From assembly GCA_028141885.1 (NCBI GenBank), contig JAOIQU010000001.1, positions 24,320 through 88,319 on the forward strand: a stretch of DNA of 64,000 nucleotides. The letters run 5' to 3'. Made by a program: the position numbers and the translations under genes. Of the stretch, positions 1 through 8,024 are shown piece by piece. Source of the stretch: Flavobacteriales bacterium (lineage in GTDB: Bacteria; Bacteroidota; Bacteroidia; Flavobacteriales; UA16). A model generated the notes under the pieces. It saw nothing but the letters and a program-made list of their open reading frames with translations, ran no database searches and was not told the origin of the DNA. Positions within the stretch are counted from its first letter, which is position 1, and each line of letters starts with the position of its first letter.

Positions 1-2181
1 GCCGGCTGGCAAATGTCCGAGGTACCACTGGAACGAGCCCTGGGTGGAGGGACGCGCGGTGGCTACGGTTTGACCTGACATGGACACTAGGGTCAGTTCG
101 ACGGTCGCGCGGTCAAAAGGGTCCGGAAAGACGACCGTGAGTCGATCGGAGGCGGGGTTGGGATGGACCGTCAACGTGGGCCAAACCACATTGAAGATGC
201 CGTCCACCGAGGCGGAATCCACACATTCGCACGCCGCGTTGAGCACGTCAACCAAGGTGAGCGGGTCGCCGTCGTCGCATGAATCACCAGGGAACGTGCA
301 CGTGCTGTCAGCCTCGGTGGCCGTGTCGATGAAGTTGCAGGCCGTGGAGTCCGTGCAGCCCAGGACTTCCAATTCGTCGCACACGCCGTCGAGGTCAGTG
401 TCGTTGAGGCAGACGCCGTTGCAGTCGTAAAACAATTCCGGGTACGTGCAGGAGCCGTCATTCTCAGTGGCGAGCTCGTCAAAGTTGCACGCGTCCGCAT
501 CGTTGCAACCCAGCACTTCTTCCGTGTCGCACACCCCGTCCATGTCCGAATCCACCTCGCAGTCACCCCCGCACACCCCAATGACATCGAGCTGGTTACC
601 TTCGCAATCGCAGTCGCCTTCAGGGATGTCGCTGCAGCCGCACTCGTAGACCTCCCCTGGGCCGTTGCACACGCCACAGGCGTCGTACTCCCCGACGCAC
701 GGATCGAGGTTGTAGCAGACAGAGGCAGAGCTGTATGACAAGACCAAATCCAAAGGCGAATCAAGCATCGCCTCTGGCAAGATGCGGATGTTAATTTGGC
801 CTGAGATGTCCCCTTCTGTGGTCATTTGGATGATCAGCACACGATGGTCGCCACCGGCAAATCCCGGATGGTTGAAATCCATTTCGTCCGAGGGGGTGCT
901 CAAGAGCATGTAACCGGTTTCGCTGACCATGACGTTTTGGCCTCCGGAGGGAAGGAATTCCGCAGCGGCAAGATTCCACCCAAAGAACCCCGCTGGCGCC
1001 ACGTCGGCAGCGCCGTCTTCCACCCCAATGGTCAAGAAGCTGTCGTAGGCCAACTCCGGATGCGCGGCCACCGAATCGGCCAGGATGCCCAACGGCCTCC
1101 AGTCGTCGTTGGCTGGGTGGTTGTACCACGAACCAGACGTCGCGTTCAATGTCAACGGCGAATCCGCAAAGGCTGCGACTTGACGCAAAAAGTCCGTCGA
1201 ATCTGGACAGACCAAACTCACCCGGTACGTCGTCATGCCGGCCAACACCCCGGTGTCGTGCACCGCCACCACATCCACCTCAAGCCAGTGCCCTTGGGGC
1301 TCGACGCATTCATCACAAATGCCATCGCCGTCCGCATCGGCCGCACACTCGCCCCCGCACACCCCAAAGGCGTCGGGCTGGCTGCCGAAGCAATCGCAAT
1401 CGCCTGCAGGTTGGTCAAAACAGCCGCAATTGTATATCTCCCCGGGACCGTTGCACACCCCGCAAGCATCCTCTACGCCCACACAGGGATCGACGAGGTC
1501 ACAGATGCCATCGCCGTCCACATCGTCGATGCAGTTGCCGTCGCAGTCGTAGCCCGCGCCGAACAAGTCTTCCGCATACACACAAGCTTCCGCCAAGGGG
1601 TGCTGCGCGGCGGCATCGTAGTTGCAGGCCGCAGGCTGGTCGCAATCGGCACTGCACACTCCGTGCAAGATGATTTCGTAGGACCAATCCGAGGGAGGTG
1701 CCACCGTGTAGCCGTTGGCGATGGTGACCGCCCACTCCCCTGTTCCTGCCAATGTGTTGAAGGCGGTCGTGTCGAGGGTTGCGGAAAACGCATCGTCCAA
1801 AAATGGCGTCTCCTCCCAACCCTGTGGCCACGGACCGTTGCCAACTCCTGCCAAGACCAGTTGCGTGCCCAAATCGGCGCACCCCGCATCTGGAATCAAA
1901 TTCCATCCTCCCCAAACCACACAGTTGCCAACCGGGTCCGTCACGGTCACCATCAAATCCGAGGGCCAACCGCCGGAGCCCAACACGTTGCTCAAATTCA
2001 CGGTGACCGAATCGAGCGGACCTTCCGCATCCATAATCGAGGTGGTTTCCGTGTACGATTGCCCGCCGTTCAAAGGCACTGCAATCGAAAGCGTGTCGGC
2101 GCATTGTGCAAAGGCCTGCAACGCACCAAGCCCCAACACCAGGGCCATAAAACAGGACAAGAGGTTTGGCTTCGTTCTCAT
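1..2181 (-). CDS. Secreted Cys-rich repeat protein with T9SS C-terminal sorting domain (3' end outside window)
   Basis: An open frame of 727 codons with no stop runs from ATG at 2181 to the window edge. It starts with a signal peptide (MRTKPNLLSCFMALVLG... ending QAFAQ). An N-terminal domain of about 140 residues follows, with a proprotein-convertase P-domain-like look. Next come Cys-rich segments with DACGVCNGPG, YDCDGNC and DxDGDGICD motifs (calcium-binding, TSP3-like) and ACNYD/ACNFD repeats. The last part (HPNPASDRLTV then LTLVSMSGQTV) is a typical type IX secretion sorting domain, so only about 20 residues should be missing. By family knowledge such proteins are exported through Sec and T9SS and anchored or released at the surface. 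Ligand and role are unknown. It lies downstream of a related protein (2266-3813), separated by a terminator. Confidence 0.85.
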   Translation of the reverse strand, partial: MRTKPNLLSCFMALVLGLGALQAFAQCADTLSIAVPLNGGQSYTETTSIMDAEGPLDSVTVNLSNVLGSGGWPSDLMVTVTDPVGNCVVWGGWNLIPDAGCADLGTQLVLAGVGNGPWPQGWEETPFLDDAFSATLDTTAFNTLAGTGEWAVTIANGYTVAPPSDWSYEIILHGVCSADCDQPAACNYDAAAQHPLAEACVYAEDLFGAGYDCDGNCIDDVDGDGICDLVDPCVGVEDACGVCNGPGEIYNCGCFDQPAGDCDCFGSQPDAFGVCGGECAADADGDGICDECVEPQGHWLEVDVVAVHDTGVLAGMTTYRVSLVCPDSTDFLRQVAAFADSPLTLNATSGSWYNHPANDDWRPLGILADSVAAHPELAYDSFLTIGVEDGAADVAPAGFFGWNLAAAEFLPSGGQNVMVSETGYMLLSTPSDEMDFNHPGFAGGDHRVLIIQMTTEGDISGQINIRILPEAMLDSPLDLVLSYSSASVCYNLDPCVGEYDACGVCNGPGEVYECGCSDIPEGDCDCEGNQLDVIGVCGGDCEVDSDMDGVCDTEEVLGCNDADACNFDELATENDGSCTYPELFYDCNGVCLNDTDLDGVCDELEVLGCTDSTACNFIDTATEADSTCTFPGDSCDDGDPLTLVDVLNAACECVDSASVDGIFNVVWPTLTVHPNPASDRLTVVFPDPFDRATVELTLVSMSGQTVATARPSTQGSFQWYLGHLPAG

Positions 2182-2206
2182 GCAGGTAAGTTCGAAAAAG
2201 TGCATG

Positions 2207-2244
2207 AAAAAACCCCACACAAGCCAAAGACTTGTGCAGGGTTC
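2207..2244 (-). terminator. Rho-independent terminator
   Basis: On the minus strand a stem (AACCCTGCACAAG against CTTGTGTGGGGTT, with a mismatch) is followed by TTTTTT. It ends transcription of the 2266-3813 gene before the next minus-strand gene. Confidence 0.75.
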
Positions 2245-2265
2245 TTGAAACGTTCAATGGGTCGT

Positions 2266-3813
2266 TCAGCGCCCGCCGACGAGCACACGGCGCACCGCCG
2301 TGGCATGCTCGTTGCGCACGTGGAGCAAGTACGCTCCGGCTGGAAGCCCTTCCACATTCCACACCACAGGTCCGCCCTTGGTGGTTTGCGAGGTGTGGAC
2401 GGTTTGGCCTGACAACGACACCAACGTGAGGTCAAACGCGTGGCCCAATGGCAACGTGATGATCACCTCGCCCATGGTCGGGTTGGGATAGACGTTCAAT
2501 TCAAAATCGACTTCCAACACGGCATCCACCTCTCCTGCACATTCGCAGTTTTCGGTGACAACGTCGTTGATGGTGCTGTCGTCATTGTCGTCGCAAGCCT
2601 CCCCAATCACCAAGCAAGATCCATCATCTGTGTTGGCATCCATGTCGAAGTTGCACGCATCGGCGTTGGTGCACCCCTCAACAATCGCTTCTCCCACACA
2701 TGCGCAGTCGTCAGTGACGATGTCGTTCACCGTCATGTCGTCCATGTCGTCGCAAGACTCCCCGATCACCAAACAAGTGCCGTCATCGACGTTGGCGTCC
2801 ATGTCGTAGTTGCACGCAGCCTCGTTGGTGCAGCCTTCAACGATGGCTTCTCCTGCGCAGGCACAGTCAGCCGTGATCACGTCATTGACGGTCATGTCGT
2901 CCATGTCATCGCAAGCCTCTCCAATCACCAGGCACGAACCGTCATCGACGTTGGCCATGTCCTCATAGTTGCAAGCTTCACTGTTGGTGCAGCCGGCAAC
3001 GATGGCTTCGCCAGCGCAACCACAATCCGCAGTGACCATGTCATTCACCGTCATGTCGTCCATGTCGTCGCAAGACTCTCCGATCACAAGGCATGAGCCG
3101 TCATCCGTGTTGGCATCCATCTCATAGTTGCAAGCCAAAGAGTCTGTGCATCCCAGCATGATCAATTCGATGCAACCTGTGCTGTCTGCTGCGAAGCAGT
3201 CTCCTCCGCAAACCTCCAATGCGTCAAACTCAGCACAAGACCCATCGTCTTCTGTGGCGAGGGGATCGTAATTGCAGGCCATGGGGTCGGTGCAACCCTC
3301 GAGAATGAGCGTCAAGGAATATCCTTCGAACGCCACTTCTTGGCTGATCGAATTGCCAAACAAGCTTGCCCAACCCAAGACGTCGATGCTTGCAAAGAAA
3401 AAGCCCGTCGTGTCAGGCGTTCCCGTGAGCGTGGCGCAGTATTGCTCTCCTCCAAGGAACGTGTATGGGTTGCCGCTGTCTCCGTTGTTGTTGGGGGTCA
3501 GTTCCAGCCCCACTTCTGAAATCAGCAAGGCTTCGCCCGACTCACCAATCAACGAGATGTTTTGAACCACAACGCTGTCCACAGGCACAGGAATTCCGAC
3601 CAAATCGTCTGCAGACGTTGGAACAAGAATGTGCAGTGTGTCGGCATACAATTCTCCGAGGTAGCCATCCTCAAACGTCTCACCAATCAAAGGATCTGGG
3701 CTCAGTCCAAAAGTGACCCCATCCGGGAAAACAAAGTCGGCTTCGCAGACCTGTGCCAAGCCAGAAGTCAACACGGCAAAGACTGCCGCGAGAGAGATAA
3801 CAACGTGTTTCAT
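2266..3813 (-). CDS. Secreted Cys-rich tandem-repeat protein with T9SS sorting domain
   Basis: 515 residues. A signal peptide (MKHVVISLAAVFAVLTSGLAQ) precedes a unique N-terminal domain of about 150 residues. One GCTDPMACNYDP repeat follows, then four tandem 53-residue units. Each unit joins a Cys-rich ACNY...DDGSC repeat to an acidic linker (CDDMDDMTVND). The C-terminus (YPNPTMGEVIITLP, LTLVSLSGQTVHTS, ending RRVLVGGR) is a T9SS type A sorting domain. A TACATTTG promoter box sits 25 bases upstream of the ATG. Family knowledge suggests a surface or matrix protein, and the acidic repeats would bind calcium. The specific function is unknown. Confidence 0.85.
   Translation of the reverse strand: MKHVVISLAAVFAVLTSGLAQVCEADFVFPDGVTFGLSPDPLIGETFEDGYLGELYADTLHILVPTSADDLVGIPVPVDSVVVQNISLIGESGEALLISEVGLELTPNNNGDSGNPYTFLGGEQYCATLTGTPDTTGFFFASIDVLGWASLFGNSISQEVAFEGYSLTLILEGCTDPMACNYDPLATEDDGSCAEFDALEVCGGDCFAADSTGCIELIMLGCTDSLACNYEMDANTDDGSCLVIGESCDDMDDMTVNDMVTADCGCAGEAIVAGCTNSEACNYEDMANVDDGSCLVIGEACDDMDDMTVNDVITADCACAGEAIVEGCTNEAACNYDMDANVDDGTCLVIGESCDDMDDMTVNDIVTDDCACVGEAIVEGCTNADACNFDMDANTDDGSCLVIGEACDDNDDSTINDVVTENCECAGEVDAVLEVDFELNVYPNPTMGEVIITLPLGHAFDLTLVSLSGQTVHTSQTTKGGPVVWNVEGLPAGAYLLHVRNEHATAVRRVLVGGR
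2518..3153 (-). repeat. Four tandem 159-bp coding repeats
   Basis: Four in-frame 53-codon units (each starting GCT[DN]xxACN) lie head to tail in the 2266-3813 gene. They are close enough at DNA level for slippage or recombination to change copy number. Confidence 0.8.
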
Positions 3814-3838
3814 GAACGCAAGTGTTAACAGTTTGGCC

Positions 3839-3846
3839 CAAATGTA
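3839..3846 (-). promoter_or_regulatory. TACATTTG promoter -7 box
   Basis: Exact match to the Bacteroidota -7 consensus TAnnTTTG, 25 nt upstream of the ATG at 3813. No convincing -33 TTG was found at the usual spacing. Confidence 0.5.
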
Positions 3847-3907
3847 GCGCGCACAACTCCCTCCCTGTCACGAGGGCGCGGAAGGTTTACCACAACGTGG
3901 TTGGGAA

Positions 3908-5722
3908 TCAGCAGGCTTGACCAAAGGTGTTCAGCAACAACAACAGGTCCGCGACCGACACTGCGCCGTCGCTGTTGATGTCACCCGGGCAACCCGAATT
4001 GGTGGGTGGAAAAAGGAGCTCCAACGCGTCGCTGACCCCATCTTCGTCTGAATCGGCGTTGAGTGGATCGGTGTTGAAAAGATCCAATTCCGCTCCGTCG
4101 GTCAGCCCGTCGCCATCGGTGTCCTGCACGGTGGGGTCCGTGCCCAACAGCAACTCCTCGGCATCCCACAGATCGTCTTGGTCGCTGTCCTCACAGACGT
4201 CACCCAGGCCATTCCCATTGAAGTCTGCTTGTTCAGGGTTGAATGTGTCCGTGCAATTGTCCGTCAAATCCGGCACCCCGTCTTCATCGAAGTCATCGGC
4301 TTGGGCACCGCTGAGTGCGACGTCCACCACAACAGGCAGGTGATCGGAAGCGTTCCACGTGTCGCCCGACTGCAATCCATAGGCGTTCAGACGGTCTGCA
4401 GACATGTCGGAGGTTTGGAGGCCAAACGACCTGAGCACCTGCAACACCCCATCAGACACGAGGGCGTAATCCAACTTGCCGGGCATGTAAGAGCTGCCGT
4501 CGTTGCGCCACGTGTAATCCATGGGACGGTCGGCCTGGACGGCGGCAACTTGAAGCATGCCGGTGCCATCCCAGTCCGGGGCGAAGTCAGCGCCGTATTG
4601 AGCTTCGTCCGCGATGTCCCCCGATTCAAGTGTGGTTATGGGGGCTCCGAGTCCCACCATGTTCAAGTCGCCCCCAAACAAAATGGGCGACCCAGTCGGA
4701 ACGTCGACTTGACCTCCTGCCGTCATGGCGTCGCGTTGAAAGGCCATGTACTCGTCTGCCTCACTTTGGCGCTTCTCCTCGTTGGTCAGTCCACCACAGC
4801 ACTTCAAATGCGAGGAGGTGAAGAGTGTGGGCACGCCAAGCACGTCCTCCGAGCCGATGACCGCCGGAAAACTGCGGTAAACGTCTGGGTACGAAGATGC
4901 GATGGGCCAAGTGGTGGCCACCATCAAGTCGTAGTCGTCTTTGACCACGTTCCATGTCGAGCCCGGAAGCCACGACTCGAGAAGACCCTTCACATATGCG
5001 GCGGAGACGTCATCGACTTCACTGAATCCGATGATGTCGGGGGCCAAGGCGGCCACCATGCGGCCCATGGAGGCGGCGGGAGAATTTTGGTCCATGCGGC
5101 GGTTCACGTTCCACCACATGGCGCGGATCTGCGTACCCGAGGCGCGCGACAAAGGAACCTCCTCCACCGCGGCGACCTCGTTGCTCAACGTGAGCGTCGA
5201 CGGGCTCGAAGGCATCACCTCGTCATGCGCGGTGTCGACCCACTGCCAGGCAAGCGAACTGCTGCCCACGCCCGACATGCTGCGGTCAAGGGCCAACTCG
5301 AACGTCGTGCCGCTGTACGTGGGCGCACCGTGAAGGCCAATGTTGTTGAAGCTGAGGGTCGTCTCGACGCCGCCGGCGTTGTAGCGACGAACCTCGTTGT
5401 TGGCGAAATCCATCACAAGCTCCACCCCCATCTGGTCTTGAACCCAACCGGTGAAGGGGTTGTTGTCGGTGTCCACCCAAAGCTGCAATCCGTGCGGAAT
5501 GACCGTCTCGTCCAAGGCGATCTCCACCGCGAGATCGGCCTTCCAAAAGACCCATTCCGCGTTGGACGTCGCCGAGCCGGCAATCACATGCGTGTTGGAC
5601 GCCGTGACGACGGGGACACCTGTCCAGTCAGAAAAATCGTTGTCAAGGGTGATTTGGGCCTGGGCCACCAAGGCGCCTGTTCCCAACGCCCCCCCAAGGA
5701 AGAATCTCGTGAACACATTCAT
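3908..5722 (-). CDS. Exported endonuclease/exonuclease/phosphatase-family protein with TSP3 and dockerin-like C-terminus
   Basis: 604 residues from ATG 5722; an upstream in-frame TTG at 5746 is rejected. The signal peptide is MNVFTRFFLGG...AQAQ. Residues of about 20-180 resemble a beta-sandwich domain. An EEP nuclease/phosphatase domain follows, with IIGFSEVDD (metal Glu), FGGDLNMVG (Asp/Asn) and SDHLPVVVDV (catalytic His). Next come acidic TSP3 calcium repeats (DFDEDGVPD, DTDGDGLTD, DSDEDGVSD). The protein ends in CPGDINSDGAVSVADLLLLL, a dockerin-type-I-like half-motif. By family it would hydrolyse phosphodiester bonds outside the cell; the substrate is unknown (DNA, RNA or phospholipid). 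A TACCTTGT box ends 4 nt before the ATG. Confidence 0.8.
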   Translation of the reverse strand: MNVFTRFFLGGALGTGALVAQAQITLDNDFSDWTGVPVVTASNTHVIAGSATSNAEWVFWKADLAVEIALDETVIPHGLQLWVDTDNNPFTGWVQDQMGVELVMDFANNEVRRYNAGGVETTLSFNNIGLHGAPTYSGTTFELALDRSMSGVGSSSLAWQWVDTAHDEVMPSSPSTLTLSNEVAAVEEVPLSRASGTQIRAMWWNVNRRMDQNSPAASMGRMVAALAPDIIGFSEVDDVSAAYVKGLLESWLPGSTWNVVKDDYDLMVATTWPIASSYPDVYRSFPAVIGSEDVLGVPTLFTSSHLKCCGGLTNEEKRQSEADEYMAFQRDAMTAGGQVDVPTGSPILFGGDLNMVGLGAPITTLESGDIADEAQYGADFAPDWDGTGMLQVAAVQADRPMDYTWRNDGSSYMPGKLDYALVSDGVLQVLRSFGLQTSDMSADRLNAYGLQSGDTWNASDHLPVVVDVALSGAQADDFDEDGVPDLTDNCTDTFNPEQADFNGNGLGDVCEDSDQDDLWDAEELLLGTDPTVQDTDGDGLTDGAELDLFNTDPLNADSDEDGVSDALELLFPPTNSGCPGDINSDGAVSVADLLLLLNTFGQAC

Positions 5723-5726
5723 GGAA

Positions 5727-5734
5727 ACAAGGTA
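5727..5734 (-). promoter_or_regulatory. Promoter -7 box TACCTTGT adjoining the start codon
   Basis: The TAnnTTnG-like box lies 4 nt before the ATG at 5722. This is part of the near-leaderless pattern seen at many genes here. Confidence 0.35.
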
Positions 5735-5742
5735 CGGACGCC

Positions 5743-6828
5743 TCAAGGGAAACGCCCCTCCTCGACGTCACGAATGAAGTCGGTCACGCCGCCAAAGAAT
5801 ACCTCGGCGTCGTCCCAAAGGGCAAGGTGCGAACCGTTCTCGCAAATCAAGGCCCGACCACGCTGCACAAGCGTCGCCTGACGCGCCATGGCCGCGGGGT
5901 CCATCGTGTCGTGTGTCGCGCCAACCATGAGGGTCGGCATGCCTATTTCTCCGAGGCGTGAGGTGATGTCCCAGTCGATGATTCGGCCTCCAACCTTGAA
6001 CTCGCTCGGACCTTGCATCAAATCGTAGAGCTTGTAATTGAGCCGTGCAAACGACCCCGCCACCTCCTCCGGCCACTGCTCCAAACGGCACACGTGCTTG
6101 CGGTAAAACTCCCTGTCGATGAGCTCGAGGTAGGTGGGGTTTTGGTAGTCTCCAGCCGCTTCATAGGCCTCCAAAGAATCGACCAACGTGGAACGCATTT
6201 GAGGCCGAAGAGTCGACACGTTGTACGCTGCATAATCCGGGATGGAGGACTGCATGTTGCACACAACCAACCCCTTCAGGTGCTTTTGATGAACCAACGC
6301 GTACTCCATCGCCAAGATGCCACCCCAGCTGTTGCCAAGCAGGTAGAAATTGGTGGAATCCATGCCGAGGGCTTGCCTCACCTCGTCCACCTCCTGCACC
6401 CACCGATCGATGTTCCAGAGGTCCTCTTCCGGCTGATCGCTGTAAAAACTCCCGAGCTGGTCGTACATGTGCACTTCGGCCGGGCCGTTCAATCCTTGGT
6501 GCTCGGGCAGCTGGTACGCGACGTTCAACATGTACTCGTGGGTACATGCAGGACCACCGTGAAGCACCAAGACTTTGACCTCTTCACTTTGGCCAAACTG
6601 CTGGGTGAACACTTCAAACCCGTTGCTCAGCTGCACCATGGTGACGCTCTCTTCCTCCCTTTTGGCCTGACGCAGCGCTTCGTCCTCAGGCGTGAAGGCC
6701 ATGGCGCAATTGCCCGTCAAGTGGTAATCCGTCAGCTCCGCTTGGGAATCTGCGTCTGGGGAATCTGGGGCGACGGCACATCCGGCTAACACGGCGGCCA
6801 TGGTGAAGGTGAGAATGGATCGGTTCAT
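5743..6828 (-). CDS. Lipoprotein alpha/beta-hydrolase, proline iminopeptidase-like (peptidase S33)
   Basis: 361 residues from ATG 6828. The N-terminus MNRSILTFTMAAVLAGC is a lipoprotein signal with an LAGC lipobox. HGGPACTHEY matches the oxyanion HGGP signature of proline iminopeptidases, and GNSWGGILAMEY is the nucleophile elbow (GxSxGG). A late Asp (THDTMDP) and His (NGSHLALWDD) complete the triad. The family removes N-terminal proline or hydrolyses related amides. Lipidation would place it in the cell envelope. Exact substrate is uncertain. The stop is close to the start of the downstream nuclease gene, suggesting co-transcription. Confidence 0.85.
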   Translation of the reverse strand: MNRSILTFTMAAVLAGCAVAPDSPDADSQAELTDYHLTGNCAMAFTPEDEALRQAKREEESVTMVQLSNGFEVFTQQFGQSEEVKVLVLHGGPACTHEYMLNVAYQLPEHQGLNGPAEVHMYDQLGSFYSDQPEEDLWNIDRWVQEVDEVRQALGMDSTNFYLLGNSWGGILAMEYALVHQKHLKGLVVCNMQSSIPDYAAYNVSTLRPQMRSTLVDSLEAYEAAGDYQNPTYLELIDREFYRKHVCRLEQWPEEVAGSFARLNYKLYDLMQGPSEFKVGGRIIDWDITSRLGEIGMPTLMVGATHDTMDPAAMARQATLVQRGRALICENGSHLALWDDAEVFFGGVTDFIRDVEEGRFP

Positions 6829-6885
6829 GAGGACAAGATGGGACAGATTGTTGAACAAAGCATGGGTTTGGGGTGTCCTAATGCC

Positions 6886-7191
6886 ATGGCCCCAAAGCAC
6901 CCCGCGCCACCAACCACCCAGCTGCAACGCGCCTCGCTGCCTTGGCAGGATTGGCCCGCAGAAGACCTGGACCGGGTCATTCAGATGGCGTGGGAAGACC
7001 GAACGCCGTTTGAGGCGATCGAGTGGCAGTTTGGGCTGAAGGAAAATGACGTGCGCGCGCTGATGCGCCGCTCACTGAAGCGGAAGAGCTTCGAAATGTG
7101 GCGGAAGCGAGTCAAAGGGATGAGCACAAAGCATGCCACGAAGCGGCCCGACGACGTGAAGCGGTTCCGCGCGCCAGGGCAACGTCCTTGA
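6886..7191 (+). CDS. DUF2805 / TIGR03643 family protein
   Basis: About 101 residues from ATG 6886; an in-frame ATG at 6838 would add 16 weakly convincing residues. The core DRVIQMAWEDRTPFEAIEWQ, then GLKENDVRALMRR and SFEMWRKRVKG, is the conserved DUF2805 helical domain, rich in Trp and basic residues. The family is common in Bacteroidota and proteobacteria. It may bind nucleic acid through a helix-turn-helix-like fold, but no function is established. It is divergent from the S33 peptidase gene. Confidence 0.75.
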   Translation: MAPKHPAPPTTQLQRASLPWQDWPAEDLDRVIQMAWEDRTPFEAIEWQFGLKENDVRALMRRSLKRKSFEMWRKRVKGMSTKHATKRPDDVKRFRAPGQRP

Positions 7192-7226
7192 CTAATGTTC
7201 ACGTGCGATGTGCGAGCTTTGTCCTC

Positions 7227-8015
7227 ATGAATGCTTCAAGACTGACGCTCATCCGGACGCTGTTGTTGTCTTCAACAATGACCTTGGTGACGATGGCCAC
7301 ATGGGCCCAAGCCGACGCCCCCGAGCGGCTGCACGACGGCCTCGTGAAGGTCAATTTGACCGACTTCATCTCAGGCAAATACAGCCTGTCTTACGAGCGT
7401 GTCATCGGTCCTTGGACTTCGGCAGAGTTGACCGTGACGGGCATCGGTATGACCACCTCGGACTACACCTACAGCATTGCCCAACCTGTCACCTACCCTT
7501 GGGACAGCTTTTACCCGAGTCTGCCAGCTGATTTGGAATTGGTCCTGTCCGGATGGGAAGTTCAAGGTGCGGTCCGCAAATACGGCTGGGTGGATGACGG
7601 CATGCCTGACGGCTTCTACGCGTCGGTGTTCTTGACCGCTGGAAGCGCCAACGTGGTGGCGGACGAGCGCATTCGGGATGTCACGTACGATCCTGACACC
7701 GTGACGTTTGAGCCAAGTGCGTTCCTCGATGAAATCGACCACACGTTGAGGGTGACCACCTGGGGGTTTGGGCTGACGGTGGGATACCAATGGCTCACCG
7801 AAAGCGGCCTGGGCGTAGACGCCTACTTTGGGCCCATGTTCCGAGGCATGACTCGGACGTTCAGCATGGACGGCTACACCGACGCCGAAGCCAAGGACAT
7901 TGTCGGCAACCGATTGCAACAGCGCTACTGGCTCCGCCCTGGCCCGAGTGAACTGTACAACGGCACCACGGGTCCGTGGTTCAACGGCGGCGTTCGCCTG
8001 AGCCTGGCCTTCTGA
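7227..8015 (+). CDS. Exported outer-membrane beta-barrel-like protein (DUF3575-like)
   Basis: 262 residues from ATG 7227; an upstream extension overlapping the DUF2805 gene is rejected. The signal peptide (LTLIRTLLLSSTMTLVTMATWAQ) is followed by alternating hydrophobic and aromatic strands typical of small barrels (KVNLTDFISGKYSLSYERV, WGFGLTVGYQWL). The last residues are NGGVRLSLAF, a barrel-type C-terminal Phe. The opening VKVNLTD...KYSLSYER resembles DUF3575 proteins. Function is unknown. It converges on the amt gene with a 9-bp gap. Confidence 0.6.
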   Translation: MNASRLTLIRTLLLSSTMTLVTMATWAQADAPERLHDGLVKVNLTDFISGKYSLSYERVIGPWTSAELTVTGIGMTTSDYTYSIAQPVTYPWDSFYPSLPADLELVLSGWEVQGAVRKYGWVDDGMPDGFYASVFLTAGSANVVADERIRDVTYDPDTVTFEPSAFLDEIDHTLRVTTWGFGLTVGYQWLTESGLGVDAYFGPMFRGMTRTFSMDGYTDAEAKDIVGNRLQQRYWLRPGPSELYNGTTGPWFNGGVRLSLAF

Positions 8016-8024
8016 CCGGCGCTG

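Noticed and set aside
826..2412. Long plus-strand open frame opposite the first repeat protein
   Set aside because: It is the antisense shadow of a GC-rich Cys-repeat gene; the minus frame has signal peptide, repeats and T9SS domain, and the plus frame has no recognisable protein features.
4178..5881. 567-codon plus-strand frame opposite the EEP protein
   Set aside because: Shadow of the minus-strand gene, which has clear catalytic motifs; composition is His/Arg/Val-rich as in other shadows.
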